Positions 6,214 to 15,651 of a DNA stretch of 41,058 nucleotides are shown here, piece by piece (position 1 is the first letter of the stretch; every line of letters begins with the position of its first letter). The notes under the pieces were generated by a model that did not search any database, was not told the origin of the DNA, and saw only the letters and a list, made by a program, of their open reading frames with translations. This stretch comes from CALJIC01 sp039805565 (GTDB lineage: Bacteria; Chloroflexota; Chloroflexia; Chloroflexales; Roseiflexaceae): positions 1 through 41,058 of the forward strand of contig JBDLTZ010000303.1 in NCBI GenBank assembly GCA_039805565.1, given 5' to 3'. Both the position numbers and the translations under genes were made by a program.

Positions 6214-8168
6214 CACGCGATGACCAGCCAGGTGAGACGCCCCCCTTCGCCGCCTTCTTGGGCGACTTCTACGCCGAGTGCGACGAGCACCTCGCGGCGA
6301 CGCGCCAAGCTCTGCTGGCGCTCGAGGAGAGCCTGCCCGCGGGACGGCCGTCCCGCGGCACGCTCGACGAGCTGTTCCGCAGCTTCCACTCGCTCAAAGG
6401 ACTCGCAGGGATGGTCGGGCTCACCCCTGCGGAGCAGCTGGCGCACCACCTCGAGGGCGTGCTGCGGCCGCTGCGTCAGGGCGGGACTACGCTCACGCCC
6501 GCCACATTGCACGCGCTCCTGGCCGGTACCCACGCGCTCGACCAGGCGGTTGCTGCCCACCGCACCCACGCCCCACAGCCGAGCATCGACAGCACGCTCG
6601 AGGAGCTCGTGGCACGTGCGCCGTCACCCGAGCACGCCCCACCGCAAGAAGTGAGAGGCTCACAGGGGCAGGGGCTCACCGCCGATGAGCAGGCCCAGGT
6701 TGATGCCGCCCTGGCGCGCGGCGGCCGCCTCTGGTCGGCCGAGTTCACGCCGTCGCCCGAGCTCGCCGCGCGCGACGTCAACGTGAACACCGTCCGCGCT
6801 CGTCTCCAGGAGCGCGGCGAGCTCATCCGCGTCACGCCGCGCGTCAGCGCCGGCGGGGGGATCACCTTCGCATTCCTCCTCGCCGCCACCCTGGGCGAGG
6901 CGGCGGCGACGGAGCTGGCCGCGTACGGCGTCGCCCTGGCTCCCTACCAGCCATCGCCCCCAGCCCAGGCTCCCGCACCGCCTCCCCCCGCGCCGATCCC
7001 AGCCGCGCCATCGCACGTGGTGCGCGTGGACCTCGAGCGCCTCGACGAGCTGCTGCACCTGGTGGGCGAGCTGGTGATCACCCGCGCCCGCCTCGCGACC
7101 CAGCTCGAGCAGCTCGAGCCGCTCATCCCGCGCGCGGAGTGGCGCGCCCTCCAGGAGACCAGTCAGGCCCTCACCCGCCGCCTGCGCGAGATCCGCGGCG
7201 GGGTGGTGCGCGTCCGCATGGTGCCGATCGGCGAGGCGTTCGCGCGCGTGCAGTTTGTGGCGCGCGACCTGGCGCGCGAGCTTGGGAAGCAGGTGCAGGT
7301 GGAGCTGCACGGCCAGGAGACCGAGATCGACAAGTTCCTGATCGAGCGCATGCGTGACCCGCTGCTGCACCTGGTCCGCAACGCCGTGGACCACGGTCTG
7401 GAGCGTCCGGACGAGCGCGCGGCCCGGGACAAGCGGCCGGGCGGCACGATCCTGCTGCGCGCGGTCACCGCCGGGGACACCGTGACGGTTGAGATCGGGG
7501 ACGACGGTCGCGGCATCGACCCAGCCCCGGTGGCGGCCCGCGCCCGCGAGCTCGGCCTGATCGAGGGGGACGCGCCGCTCGACGCCGACCAACTGCTCGA
7601 CCTGCTCTGTGCGCCGGGCCTCTCCACCCGAGCGATAGCCGACCGCGTGAGCGGCCGGGGTGTGGGGCTCGACGTGGTGCGCACGGCCATTCGGGACCTG
7701 GGCGGCACGCTGTCGCTGCGCACATCGCTGGGCCAGGGGACGCAGTTCCGCATCGCGCTGCCGCTGACGCTGCTCGTGGTGGACGCGCTCCTGGTGGCGG
7801 CCGGCGGGCAGACCTTCGCCGTCCCGCTCAGCCGCGTGCGCGAGGTCGTCGAGGTGGACCCCGAGCGCGTGGTGGCCGTCGAGGGGCGTGAGATCACGCT
7901 GCACCGTGGGTGTGCGCTCCCCCTGCTGCGGCTCGCTCGCCGCTTCGGGCTGGACGAGACGACCGGCGCACGCTACGCCTTTGTCGCTGGGGAGTCAGAG
8001 CTGGTCGGGGTTGTGGTGGACCGGCTGCTCGGCAAGCGTGAGATCGTCGTGCGGCCGATCGCAGACAGCCTCGGGCAGACGCCGGGGATCGGCGGCGCGA
8101 CCGAGCTCGGGGACGGGCGGCCGGTGTTGATCATCGATGTGCCAGGCCTGCTCGCGCGGGCCGGCTGA
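6210..8168 (+). CDS. cheA: Chemotaxis histidine kinase CheA
   Basis: 652 residues starting at GTG (GTGA overlap with cheY). P1/Hpt domain residues ~10-125 with phosphorylated H60 in SFHSLKG. Residues ~156-245 form a compact domain (GLTADEQAQVDAAL, VNVNTVRARLQERGE) where P2 normally sits; it does not look like the E. coli P2. A proline-rich linker (248-268) leads to the dimerisation helices, then the ATPase domain with N-box HLVRNAVDHG (387-396), G1 DDGRGID (431-437) and G2 GRGVGLDVV (482-490). The C-terminus (~505-648) is a CheW-like domain for receptor coupling. All catalytic boxes are intact. It should phosphorylate the two CheY proteins and CheB encoded in the same operon. Confidence 0.95.
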   Translation: MTRDDQPGETPPFAAFLGDFYAECDEHLAATRQALLALEESLPAGRPSRGTLDELFRSFHSLKGLAGMVGLTPAEQLAHHLEGVLRPLRQGGTTLTPATLHALLAGTHALDQAVAAHRTHAPQPSIDSTLEELVARAPSPEHAPPQEVRGSQGQGLTADEQAQVDAALARGGRLWSAEFTPSPELAARDVNVNTVRARLQERGELIRVTPRVSAGGGITFAFLLAATLGEAAATELAAYGVALAPYQPSPPAQAPAPPPPAPIPAAPSHVVRVDLERLDELLHLVGELVITRARLATQLEQLEPLIPRAEWRALQETSQALTRRLREIRGGVVRVRMVPIGEAFARVQFVARDLARELGKQVQVELHGQETEIDKFLIERMRDPLLHLVRNAVDHGLERPDERAARDKRPGGTILLRAVTAGDTVTVEIGDDGRGIDPAPVAARARELGLIEGDAPLDADQLLDLLCAPGLSTRAIADRVSGRGVGLDVVRTAIRDLGGTLSLRTSLGQGTQFRIALPLTLLVVDALLVAAGGQTFAVPLSRVREVVEVDPERVVAVEGREITLHRGCALPLLRLARRFGLDETTGARYAFVAGESELVGVVVDRLLGKREIVVRPIADSLGQTPGIGGATELGDGRPVLIIDVPGLLARAG

Positions 8169-8188
8169 CGCTCTGGCGGAGGTGGAGG

Positions 8189-8659
8189 TTGGAGGCAGGG
8201 CAGACAGCTGCGGACCTGTACGTCCTGTGCCACGTCGGCGGCGCCGTCTATGCGATCCCGGCGCGAAGCGTGCGGCACGCCGAGCTGGTGCCGGCCATCG
8301 CGCGCCTGCCCGACGCGCCACCTTACGTCGAGGGGGTCGCGATCGTGCGCGGCCACGTGCTCGCGGTGGTGAGCCTGCGCCTGCGCCTTGGCCTGCCGAG
8401 CCAGCCGCACGACATGCGGGCGCGGCTGGTGGTGGTGCGGCACGGCGAGCACGCGGCCGCGCTGCTGGTGGACAGCGCGCGCGAGTTCCTCCGCATCCCC
8501 GCCGAGGTGGTCCAGCCCGCGCCCGAGGGCCTCGGCGAGCCCGGCACCGGCTTCCTTGCGGGGGTCGCACGGCTGGGCGAGCGGCTGATCCTGATCCTGC
8601 GGGTCGACGCGATCCTGGGCGAGCTGGCGCACAGCGCGCCGGCCGGCGCCACGGTCTGA
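8189..8659 (+). CDS. cheW: CheW-type coupling protein
   Basis: 156 residues covering one CheW domain: YVLCHVGGAVYAIPARSVRHAELV at the start (split here by no gap), VEGVAIVRGHVLAVVSLRLRL in the middle and LILILRVDAILG at the end. It links the receptor hairpin to CheA. The start is a TTG at 8189 with GGCGGAGG six bases upstream; no ATG or GTG in frame fits. It lies 20 bp after cheA and 17 bp before the receptor gene. Confidence 0.88.
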   Translation: MEAGQTAADLYVLCHVGGAVYAIPARSVRHAELVPAIARLPDAPPYVEGVAIVRGHVLAVVSLRLRLGLPSQPHDMRARLVVVRHGEHAAALLVDSAREFLRIPAEVVQPAPEGLGEPGTGFLAGVARLGERLILILRVDAILGELAHSAPAGATV

Positions 8660-8676
8660 CGAGGAGCACTACGCGT

Positions 8677-10734
8677 ATGTCCTTCTTTCTCCGCCGAAAC
8701 CGCGGCAGCCTGGATTGGGAGCTGACCCGCGTGCGCGACGAGCTTGAGCAGGTGACCGCCGCGGCCGAGAGCATCGCGCGGTCCGCGGACCAGATCGCCG
8801 AGGTCGCCTCCGGCGGGCTCGAGGCGCTGGACGGCGTCGGCGAGCTCGATGCGTCGCTGCAGGAGACCGCGGCGCAGGCCGAGTCGGTGGCCGAATCGTC
8901 CGAGCAGCTCGCCTCCTCGATCAACGAGGTCGCCGCCTCGATCGAGGAGGTCACGGCCAGCTCATCTGGCCTGGCCTCCTTCATTGCGCAGAACGCCGCA
9001 TCGACCACCGAGGCGACGGCGACGATCCAGCGCGTGGCGGAGGCGACCCAGGAGATGGCGACCTCCTCGGCCGAGATGACCGCCGCAGTCACAGAGGTGG
9101 CCGCGTCCGTGCGACAGGTCAGCGGCGACACCGAGTCGCTGGCCGCGTCGGTGAACCAGTCGGCCGCCTCGGTCGAGGAGATGGCGCGCTCCATCCGCGG
9201 GGTGGCCGGCAACGCGGCCGACCTCACGGCGGCAGCCGAGCAGACCGCCGCGGCCGCAAACGAGATGGCCGCATCGATCGAGGAGGTGGGCGCCGTCAGC
9301 GAGAACCTCTCGAGCATCGTGGAGCAGGTGGCGACCTCGATCGAGGAGACCGCCCGCTCGGTGCAGGGGGTGGCGCAGAACGCCAGCCAGATCGACGACG
9401 CGGCCGCGAGCGCCGCCACCAGCGCCACCCAGCTCGACCGCTCCATCCGGGCAGTGGCCGAGCTGGCGCGCCAGGCCGACGACACCACGCGCCGGGTGGC
9501 CGAGGGGGCCGAGGACAGCGCCAGGACAGTGCGGCAGTCTATCCAGGGGCTCGTGCGCATCCGCGAGTCCATGGGCCAGTCCACCGCTGTGGTGCGCGAG
9601 ATGGGGCAGCGCGCCGCCGAGATCGGAGGGATCGTCGATACGATCAACCTGATCGCCGAGCGCACCAACCTGCTCTCGCTCAACGCCTCGATCGAGGCGG
9701 CGCGCGCCGGCGACGCCGGCCGCGGTTTCGCCGTGATCGCCGACGAGATCCGCGCCCTCGCCGACCGAGCGGCCAACGCGACCGCCGATATCGCCGCGAT
9801 CGTGCGAGGGGTCCAGGCGGCCGCACAGGAAGCGACGACGGCGGCGGGCGAGGGGCTGCGGGTGGCCGAGGAGGGGAGCCAGCTGGCCGAGATCGGCTCG
9901 CAGGGCCTGCAGCGCATCCTTTCCGGCGTGGCGGAGACCCGGCAGCTGGTGAGCCAGATTGCGCGAGCCACCGATGAGCAGCTGAGCGTGGGCGTCGGGG
10001 TGATGGAGGCCGCCCGCACCACCGCTGCGCAGGCGCGCCAGGCGGCGGCGGCCACCGCCGAGCAGGCGGTAGCGATCGACTCGGTCGCGCAGTCCAGTGC
10101 CCGAATGCGCGTGATCGCACAGCAGGTGGCGGCGGCCACCGCCGAGCAGAGTCGCGCGGCGCGGATGATCTTGAAGGCCGCCCAGCAGACCAACGGCCTG
10201 GCTGGGCAGGTCCACCGGGCCACCGAGGAACAGGCCAACGGGGCCCAGCAGATTACGCAGGCGGTGGACAGCATGCGGCGCGGAGCGCACGCCACGGCAC
10301 GAGCGCTCGTGGAGCAGTCCACGGCCACGGCGCAGATCGCCCAGGAGGCCGAGCGCCTCAGCCGGACGGTGGCGGGCGTCGGCACGGCGATGGGCGAGCA
10401 GGGGCGCGCCGCAGCCGACATCGCCGAGGCCACGGAGCAGATGCGCCGGCAGTCCGAGCAGGTGGCGCGCGGCCTGGCTGAGCAGGTCCGGACGATGGGC
10501 GACATGACGAGTGCGGCGCAGAATATCTCGCAGCAGACCCGCCTGATCCTCGTGGCGAACCAGGCCCACATCGGCGGGGTGGCGACCATCCGCGCGGCGA
10601 TCGAGGCCGCCCGCCGCACGAGGGAGCGGGCGGCTCAGGTGGCGCGGGACGTGCACACGACGGCGGCGACCCTGCGCGAGCGGGCGCAGTCGCTTGCGGC
10701 GCGCAGCCTACGGATGAACGGCGAACGCCAGTGA
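8677..10734 (+). CDS. Soluble methyl-accepting chemotaxis receptor, all-helical hairpin
   Basis: 685 residues with no membrane segment and no separate sensor domain. The signalling tip reads ERTNLLSLNASIEAARAG, then DAGRGFAVIADEIRALADR; E340 of EAARAG lies within three residues of the exact midpoint of the protein. Everything either side is alanine-, serine- and glutamate-rich heptad repeat, so the whole chain looks like one antiparallel coiled coil with arms of about 340 residues. Several EE/QE-A-A/S-S pairs could be methylation sites for the CheR and CheB encoded downstream. As a cytoplasmic receptor it may sense an internal signal, perhaps through the PAS-HEAT neighbour. The start is ATG 8677 with GAGGAG upstream; the longer open frame before it is cheW in another frame. 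The stop overlaps a GTG that is not the preferred start of the next gene. Confidence 0.92.
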   Translation: MSFFLRRNRGSLDWELTRVRDELEQVTAAAESIARSADQIAEVASGGLEALDGVGELDASLQETAAQAESVAESSEQLASSINEVAASIEEVTASSSGLASFIAQNAASTTEATATIQRVAEATQEMATSSAEMTAAVTEVAASVRQVSGDTESLAASVNQSAASVEEMARSIRGVAGNAADLTAAAEQTAAAANEMAASIEEVGAVSENLSSIVEQVATSIEETARSVQGVAQNASQIDDAAASAATSATQLDRSIRAVAELARQADDTTRRVAEGAEDSARTVRQSIQGLVRIRESMGQSTAVVREMGQRAAEIGGIVDTINLIAERTNLLSLNASIEAARAGDAGRGFAVIADEIRALADRAANATADIAAIVRGVQAAAQEATTAAGEGLRVAEEGSQLAEIGSQGLQRILSGVAETRQLVSQIARATDEQLSVGVGVMEAARTTAAQARQAAAATAEQAVAIDSVAQSSARMRVIAQQVAAATAEQSRAARMILKAAQQTNGLAGQVHRATEEQANGAQQITQAVDSMRRGAHATARALVEQSTATAQIAQEAERLSRTVAGVGTAMGEQGRAAADIAEATEQMRRQSEQVARGLAEQVRTMGDMTSAAQNISQQTRLILVANQAHIGGVATIRAAIEAARRTRERAAQVARDVHTTAATLRERAQSLAARSLRMNGERQ

Positions 10735-10757
10735 CCGGCCACGGGCGAGGGGCACCG

Positions 10758-13388
10758 ATGAGCACCGATGAGCACACGCTGGGAATGTTCACCATCGATG
10801 GCGACCTCGTCGTCCACGCCTGGGACGAGTGGCTGGAGCGCGCCACGGGGATCGCCGCTGCCGATGCGACCGGACGCCCGCTCAACGAGCTCGTGCTGGA
10901 CCTCGAGGCCCGCGGGCTGCACGCCCGGCTCACGCGCGTTCTGACGGACGGCGTCGTCGAGGTGCTCGCGCCGGCTCTGCACCACTACCTCATTCCCTGC
11001 CCGCCATCGGCGCCATCGCGCCGCTTCGACCTCATGCAGCAGCGCGTCACGATCGCGCCTGTGAGCGAAGGGGAGCACATCGTCGGCGCCGTGATCACTA
11101 TCGAGGACGTCACGGCGCGCCGTGAGCGTGAGCGCGATCTAGCGGAGATGCTCGACAGCCCGGACGAGCACGCCCGCCTCCACGCTGCGCAGGTGCTGGC
11201 CGCCGAGGACGAGGCCGCACCCACGCTCGCGATCGCACTCGGCGACCAGAGCTGGCGCGTACGGAAGACCGCAGCCGCGGGGGTGGCCGCCCACGCCGAC
11301 ACGGACCTGGTCACGGCGGTCGCCCTTGCGCTCCGCACCGAGCACCGCGACCCCGGCGCGCTCAACAGCACGCTCCAGGTGCTCGGCCTGACCCACGCCG
11401 ACGCCACCGGGGTGCTGGTGGATCTGCTGCGCTCGGAGGACGCGGACCTGCGAATCTACGTGGCTCTGGCCCTCGGCGAGCGCGGCGACCGGAGCGCGAC
11501 ACCCGCCCTGTCGGCGCTCCTGGACGACCCCGACGTGAACGTGCGCTACCACGCGATCGAGGCGCTGGGGAAGCTGCGCGCCGCCGCGGCGGCCCTCAGG
11601 CTGGCGCAGATCGCCGCTGCCGGCGACCCGTTCCTGGCGTTCGCCGCGCTCGACGCCCTGGCGCGGATCGGCGATGAGGTCCCGGCCGCCGCGCTCCTGC
11701 CGCTCCTGCGCGACCCACTCCTCGCCGAGCCGGCGGTGGACCTCCTCGGGAGCCTGGACGATCTAACGGTCGTGGCGCCGCTGGCCAAGGCGCTCGACGA
11801 GGAGCACATCCCCCCGCCGGCCGTAGCCCGCGCGCTCGCGTCGCTCTTCGAGCGCGAGGAGCAGGTCTACGGCGACGGGACACCGGTGGCCGACGAGGCG
11901 CGCCGCGCGGTGAGCGCCGTGGGCGCCGGCAGGCTGCTGGCAGCGCTCGAGGGCGGGCGGGAGGAGGAGGCCCCGGCGCTGGCGCGCGTGCTCTCCTGGC
12001 TCGGGGATCCGCAGCTCACCCAGGCGCTCACGCGCCAGATCGCGCGCCCGTCGGTCGCGGGCGTGGTCGCTGACGCCCTGGTGCGGGCAGGCGCGGACGG
12101 CGTCGAGCGACTGCTCACGCTGCTGGACACGGACAACGACGCCGTGATAGCCACCGCCGTAGCCGCCCTCGGACGTATCGGAGCGCCGCGCGCGGTTCCG
12201 CCCCTGACGCGGCTCCTCGAGCAGGAGGGGGAGGTCGCGATCGTCGCGGCGGGGGCGCTGGCGCATATCGGTGACCGGCGACCCTTCGAGGAGCTGATCG
12301 GCATGCTCAGGCGGCCGGATGCAGCGGTGCGTCAGGCAGCCGTGGGCGCGCTGAACGCCATCGGCCACCCGGACATGGCCGCGCGCGCCGCCGTCCTGCT
12401 CGACGACCCCGACCCGCACGTGCGCGAGGCGGCCGTCCAGATCGCCGGCTACTTCGGCTACCCCGCCTGCACGCCGGCGCTCCTGGAGCGCTGCCACGAC
12501 CCTGACGAGCGCGTACGGCGCGCGGCGGTGGCGCAGCTCCCGTTCGTTGAGGACGCGCGCGCCCTCCCGATGCTCGCGGCGGCACTGGGGGATGCGACGC
12601 CCGCGGTGCGGGCCGCGGCGGCGCGCGCGCTGGCCCACGCCCCACTCCCCGACGCACTACCACTGCTGCTGAGCGCGCTGGCCGATAGCGACCGCTGGAC
12701 GCGCTACTACGCCGCCCAGGCGCTCGGGCGGCACCAGGCCGGGGCCGCGGAACAGGCCCTCGCGCGGGTCATAGAGGAGGATCAGGCGGTGCCGGTGCGG
12801 CTGGCAGCCGTTGAGGCGCTAGGCCGGATCGGGGAGCGCGGCGCCGTCGCCACGATCGCCCGGCAGGCCGCGGCGGACAATACCGAGCTGGCGGGCGCGG
12901 CGCTCCACGCGCTCGGCGCGATCGGCGGACCCGAGGCGCGTCGGGCGCTTCACGCCGCCCTCGGCGCCAGGGACACGGCGCGACGCGCGGCGGCCGCGGA
13001 GGCCCTTGGGCACAGCGGCGACCCGGCCGATATCCCGCTGCTCCGACAGGTCGCCGAGGGTGACCGCGCCTCGGAGGTGCGGGCGGCCGCAGTGGCGGGC
13101 CTCGGTGCAACGGACGCGGGCGCCCCGGCCCTCGTCACGCTGGCCGCAGATCCGGCCCTCCGCCAGGCTGCGGTCGCGGCGCTCGTGGCGGGGGGCGAGC
13201 GGTGGATCGAGACCGTGGCCGGCGGGCTCAGGCACCCGAGCGCGGCGGTGCGCCGGGCGATGGTGGAAGTCCTGGCGCGTATCAGGCGGCCCACCGCCTC
13301 GGCGCAGGTGCGTGCGGCGCTCGCGGACTCGGACCCGGCGGTGCGGGCGGCCGCCGAAGCCGCGCTCCAGCGCATGGCTCAGCAGTGA
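10758..13388 (+). CDS. PAS domain protein with a long HEAT-repeat array
   Basis: 876 residues. Residues ~5-121 are a PAS domain (GDLVVHAWDEWLERATG ... IEDVTAR) containing LHHYLIP (74-80) and a following MQQ (93-95). A short helical link (RERERDLAEML) leads to roughly 22-24 HEAT/PBS-lyase-type repeats of about 31 residues filling the rest, with recurring patterns such as DPDVNVRYHAIEALGKL and PDAAVRQAAVGALNAIG. HEAT solenoids usually bind proteins, so this is probably a PAS-controlled scaffold or adaptor; no enzymatic motif is seen. Its place between receptor and cheR, and its PAS twin in the operon's kinase (16263), tie it to chemosensing. ATG 10758 has GCGAGGGG six bases upstream; GTG 10731, overlapping the receptor stop, is the alternative. 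Its stop overlaps the cheR start (TGATG). Confidence 0.88.
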   Translation: MSTDEHTLGMFTIDGDLVVHAWDEWLERATGIAAADATGRPLNELVLDLEARGLHARLTRVLTDGVVEVLAPALHHYLIPCPPSAPSRRFDLMQQRVTIAPVSEGEHIVGAVITIEDVTARRERERDLAEMLDSPDEHARLHAAQVLAAEDEAAPTLAIALGDQSWRVRKTAAAGVAAHADTDLVTAVALALRTEHRDPGALNSTLQVLGLTHADATGVLVDLLRSEDADLRIYVALALGERGDRSATPALSALLDDPDVNVRYHAIEALGKLRAAAAALRLAQIAAAGDPFLAFAALDALARIGDEVPAAALLPLLRDPLLAEPAVDLLGSLDDLTVVAPLAKALDEEHIPPPAVARALASLFEREEQVYGDGTPVADEARRAVSAVGAGRLLAALEGGREEEAPALARVLSWLGDPQLTQALTRQIARPSVAGVVADALVRAGADGVERLLTLLDTDNDAVIATAVAALGRIGAPRAVPPLTRLLEQEGEVAIVAAGALAHIGDRRPFEELIGMLRRPDAAVRQAAVGALNAIGHPDMAARAAVLLDDPDPHVREAAVQIAGYFGYPACTPALLERCHDPDERVRRAAVAQLPFVEDARALPMLAAALGDATPAVRAAAARALAHAPLPDALPLLLSALADSDRWTRYYAAQALGRHQAGAAEQALARVIEEDQAVPVRLAAVEALGRIGERGAVATIARQAAADNTELAGAALHALGAIGGPEARRALHAALGARDTARRAAAAEALGHSGDPADIPLLRQVAEGDRASEVRAAAVAGLGATDAGAPALVTLAADPALRQAAVAALVAGGERWIETVAGGLRHPSAAVRRAMVEVLARIRRPTASAQVRAALADSDPAVRAAAEAALQRMAQQ

Positions 13389-14239
13389 TGCGCGCGACAG
13401 ACCACTCGCTCTTGGACAGCCTCGGCCTGCCGCAGGCGGCGTTCGGGTTGCTGCGCGACCTGATCCACGAGCGCACCGGGCTGTACTACGACGACGCGAA
13501 GCGCGAGATGCTCGCCGGGCGGATCGTGCCGCGGGTGATCGAGCTCGGCTTTATATCATTCCTGGACTACTACTACTTGCTCAAGTACGATGAGGCCGGC
13601 GGCGAAGAGTGGCTGCACGTTATGGACGCCCTGTCGGTGCCCGAGACCTACTTCTGGCGCGAGATGGACGCCGTGCGTGCGCTCGTCGAGGTGCTGGTGC
13701 CGCAGTGGGTGGCCGCGAACCCGGGCCTTCCCCTGCGCATCTGGTGCGCCGCCTGCGCCAGCGGCGAGGAGCCGCTGACGATCACCATGGCGCTGAGCGA
13801 GGCCGGATTGCTCGACCGCGCGCCGATCGTGATCGAGGCCAGCGACGCCAGTGGGGCGACCATCGCCGTGGCCCGGCGCGGAGTCTACCGCGAGCGCTCG
13901 TTCCGCACGCTGCCGGACGCCCTGCGCGAGCGCTACTTCACCGAGGTCTCCGGCGGCCGGCGCATCGCGCCAGAGATCCACGCCCGCGTGCGCTGGGCCG
14001 TTGTGAACCTGCGCGACGAGGACGAGGTGGCCCGCCGCGCCGCCGCACCGTTCATCTTCTGCCGCAACGTCTTCCTGTACTTCTCGCAGGAGAGCATCCG
14101 CGCCACCGTGCGGCAGTTCGCGCAGCAGATGCCGGCGCCGGGCTATCTCTTCCTGGGCGTCGCCGAGTCGCTCGTGCGCATCACCGTCGACTTCGCGCTG
14201 CGCGAGATCGGCGGCGCCTTCATCTACGTCAAGGAGTAG
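13388..14239 (+). CDS. cheR: Chemoreceptor glutamate methyltransferase CheR
   Basis: 283 residues. An N-terminal helical CheR_N domain (FGLLRDLIHERTGLYYDD) precedes the SAM-dependent methyltransferase domain: SVPETYFWRE, then motif I WCAACASGEEPLTI (normally AACSTGEEPYS), then FIFCRNVFLYFS, the Chloroflexia version of CRNVLIYF. It transfers methyl groups from SAM to glutamates of the receptor. The ATG overlaps the stop of the PAS-HEAT gene by one base, a strong sign of coupling. It lacks the C-terminal TPR extension of some CheR proteins. Confidence 0.92.
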   Translation: MRATDHSLLDSLGLPQAAFGLLRDLIHERTGLYYDDAKREMLAGRIVPRVIELGFISFLDYYYLLKYDEAGGEEWLHVMDALSVPETYFWREMDAVRALVEVLVPQWVAANPGLPLRIWCAACASGEEPLTITMALSEAGLLDRAPIVIEASDASGATIAVARRGVYRERSFRTLPDALRERYFTEVSGGRRIAPEIHARVRWAVVNLRDEDEVARRAAAPFIFCRNVFLYFSQESIRATVRQFAQQMPAPGYLFLGVAESLVRITVDFALREIGGAFIYVKE

Positions 14240-14244
14240 CGCGT

Positions 14245-15285
14245 ATGGAGCGCATCATCCGCGTGCTGGTCGTCGACGACTCCGCCTACATCCGCAAGGT
14301 CGTCAGCCAGATGCTCTCGCGCAGCCCGTTCATCGATGTCGTCGGGACGGCCCGCGACGGCGTCGACGCGCTCGAGAAAGTCGCGGAGCTCCAGCCGGAC
14401 GTGCTGACACTCGACCTGGTCATGCCGGAGATGGATGGCATCACCTTTCTGCGGGAGCAGATGTCCCGCCGGCCGCTGCCGGTGGTCGTTGTCAGCATCG
14501 CTGGCGAGAGCAGCGAGCAGGTGCTGGCGGCGTTCGATGCCGGTGCGGTGGACGTCGTCCAGAAGCCCACGGCGCTGGCCACCGAGAAGGTGCTCGAGAT
14601 CAGCGAGGAGCTGATCGCCAGCGTCAAGGCTGCCGCGCAGGTGCCGCTGCGCCAGGTCGTGCTGCCGTCACACCCGCCCGAGGCGCGCACACCCGCCGCG
14701 CGGCCGGCGACCGACGCATTCGATGTCGTCCTCCTCGGCATCTCGACCGGCGGGCCGCAGGGGCTGAAGCAGGTGATCCCTCTCCTCCCGACCGACTTCG
14801 CGCTGCCGGTGGCCGTGGTGCTTCACATCCCGATCGGCTATACTGCACTGTACGCACAGTCGCTCAACTCCCTCTCGCAGCTACGGGTGGTCGAGGCGCA
14901 GGCCGGGGAGCCGGTGCGCGCCGGGACGGTGCTCCTGGCGCCCGCGGGGTACCACCTGACCTTCACCCGCCAGCGCGACGGCGCGGTGGTGACACGGCTC
15001 GACACCCGGCCAATCGATACCCCGCATCGCCCGTCGGTCGACGTCCTTTTCCAGTCGGCCGCCGAGGTGTACCGCGACCGCGCCCTGGGAGTAGTGATGA
15101 CCGGCATGGGGAGCGACGGACGCAACGGCGCCGCCTGGATCAAGGCTCAGGGAGGTACCGTCTGGACAGAGGCGGAAGAAAGCTGCGTGGTGTACGGCAT
15201 GCCGCGCGCAGTGGACGAGGCGGGCCTGAGTGACCGCAGCCTGCCGCTCAGCCTGATCGCACAGGCGCTCCAGGAGCTTGTATAG
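14245..15285 (+). CDS. cheB: Receptor methylesterase/deamidase response regulator CheB
   Basis: 346 residues. The receiver domain (1-125) has acceptor D57 in LTLDLVMPEMDG; the esterase domain (~157-346) has the catalytic triad S167 (GISTGGP), H194 (VLHIPIGYT) and D291 (TGMGSDG). It removes receptor methyl groups when phosphorylated by CheA, opposing CheR. The ribosome site AAGGAG overlaps the end of cheR, and the next gene begins on the base after its stop. Confidence 0.95.
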   Translation: MERIIRVLVVDDSAYIRKVVSQMLSRSPFIDVVGTARDGVDALEKVAELQPDVLTLDLVMPEMDGITFLREQMSRRPLPVVVVSIAGESSEQVLAAFDAGAVDVVQKPTALATEKVLEISEELIASVKAAAQVPLRQVVLPSHPPEARTPAARPATDAFDVVLLGISTGGPQGLKQVIPLLPTDFALPVAVVLHIPIGYTALYAQSLNSLSQLRVVEAQAGEPVRAGTVLLAPAGYHLTFTRQRDGAVVTRLDTRPIDTPHRPSVDVLFQSAAEVYRDRALGVVMTGMGSDGRNGAAWIKAQGGTVWTEAEESCVVYGMPRAVDEAGLSDRSLPLSLIAQALQELV

Positions 15286-15651
15286 ATGGCGAAGATCCTC
15301 ATCGTGGACGACTCGGCCACCTCGCGCCGTATGATGCGCCGCATCCTCGAGAGCGGCGGGCACGAGGTGCTCGAGGCCGACGACGGTCTCCTCGCGCTCG
15401 AGCGCTACGCCCTCGAGCGGCCCGGGCTCGTGCTGCTCGACCTGACGATGCGCGGCATGCACGGGCTCGACGTCCTCAGCAGACTGCGCGAGCTCGATGC
15501 CGAGGTGCGCGTGATAGTGGCCACGGCCGACGTGCAGCGGCCGACGCGCGAGCTCGTGGCGCAGGGCGGGGCCAAGGACTTCATCACCAAGCCGTTTGAG
15601 CCCGACCTGGTGCTCGGGGCGGTGGAGCGCGCGCTCGCGGGAGGCACGTGA
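15286..15651 (+). CDS. Second CheY-like response regulator
   Basis: 121 residues, a single receiver domain. D8-D9, acceptor D52 and the lysine of FITKPFEP are present. The segment after the acceptor is DLTMRGMHG, with arginine where receivers usually have proline (MPxxxG), a small departure near the active site. It begins immediately after the cheB stop without a gap. Having two CheY proteins in one operon allows one to drive the output and the other to act as a phosphate sink or to serve the histidine kinase at the operon end. Confidence 0.88.
   Translation: MAKILIVDDSATSRRMMRRILESGGHEVLEADDGLLALERYALERPGLVLLDLTMRGMHGLDVLSRLRELDAEVRVIVATADVQRPTRELVAQGGAKDFITKPFEPDLVLGAVERALAGGT

Noticed and set aside
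7995..10619. An 874-codon open frame on the minus strand opposite cheW and the receptor gene
   Set aside because: It mirrors a GC-rich repetitive coding sequence, has Ala/Ser/Cys-rich composition without domains, and the plus-strand genes have clear families, starts and coupling.
10731..10757. GTG at 10731 as the start of the PAS-HEAT gene
   Set aside because: It overlaps the receptor stop neatly but has no ribosome site, while ATG 10758 has GCGAGGGG at good distance.
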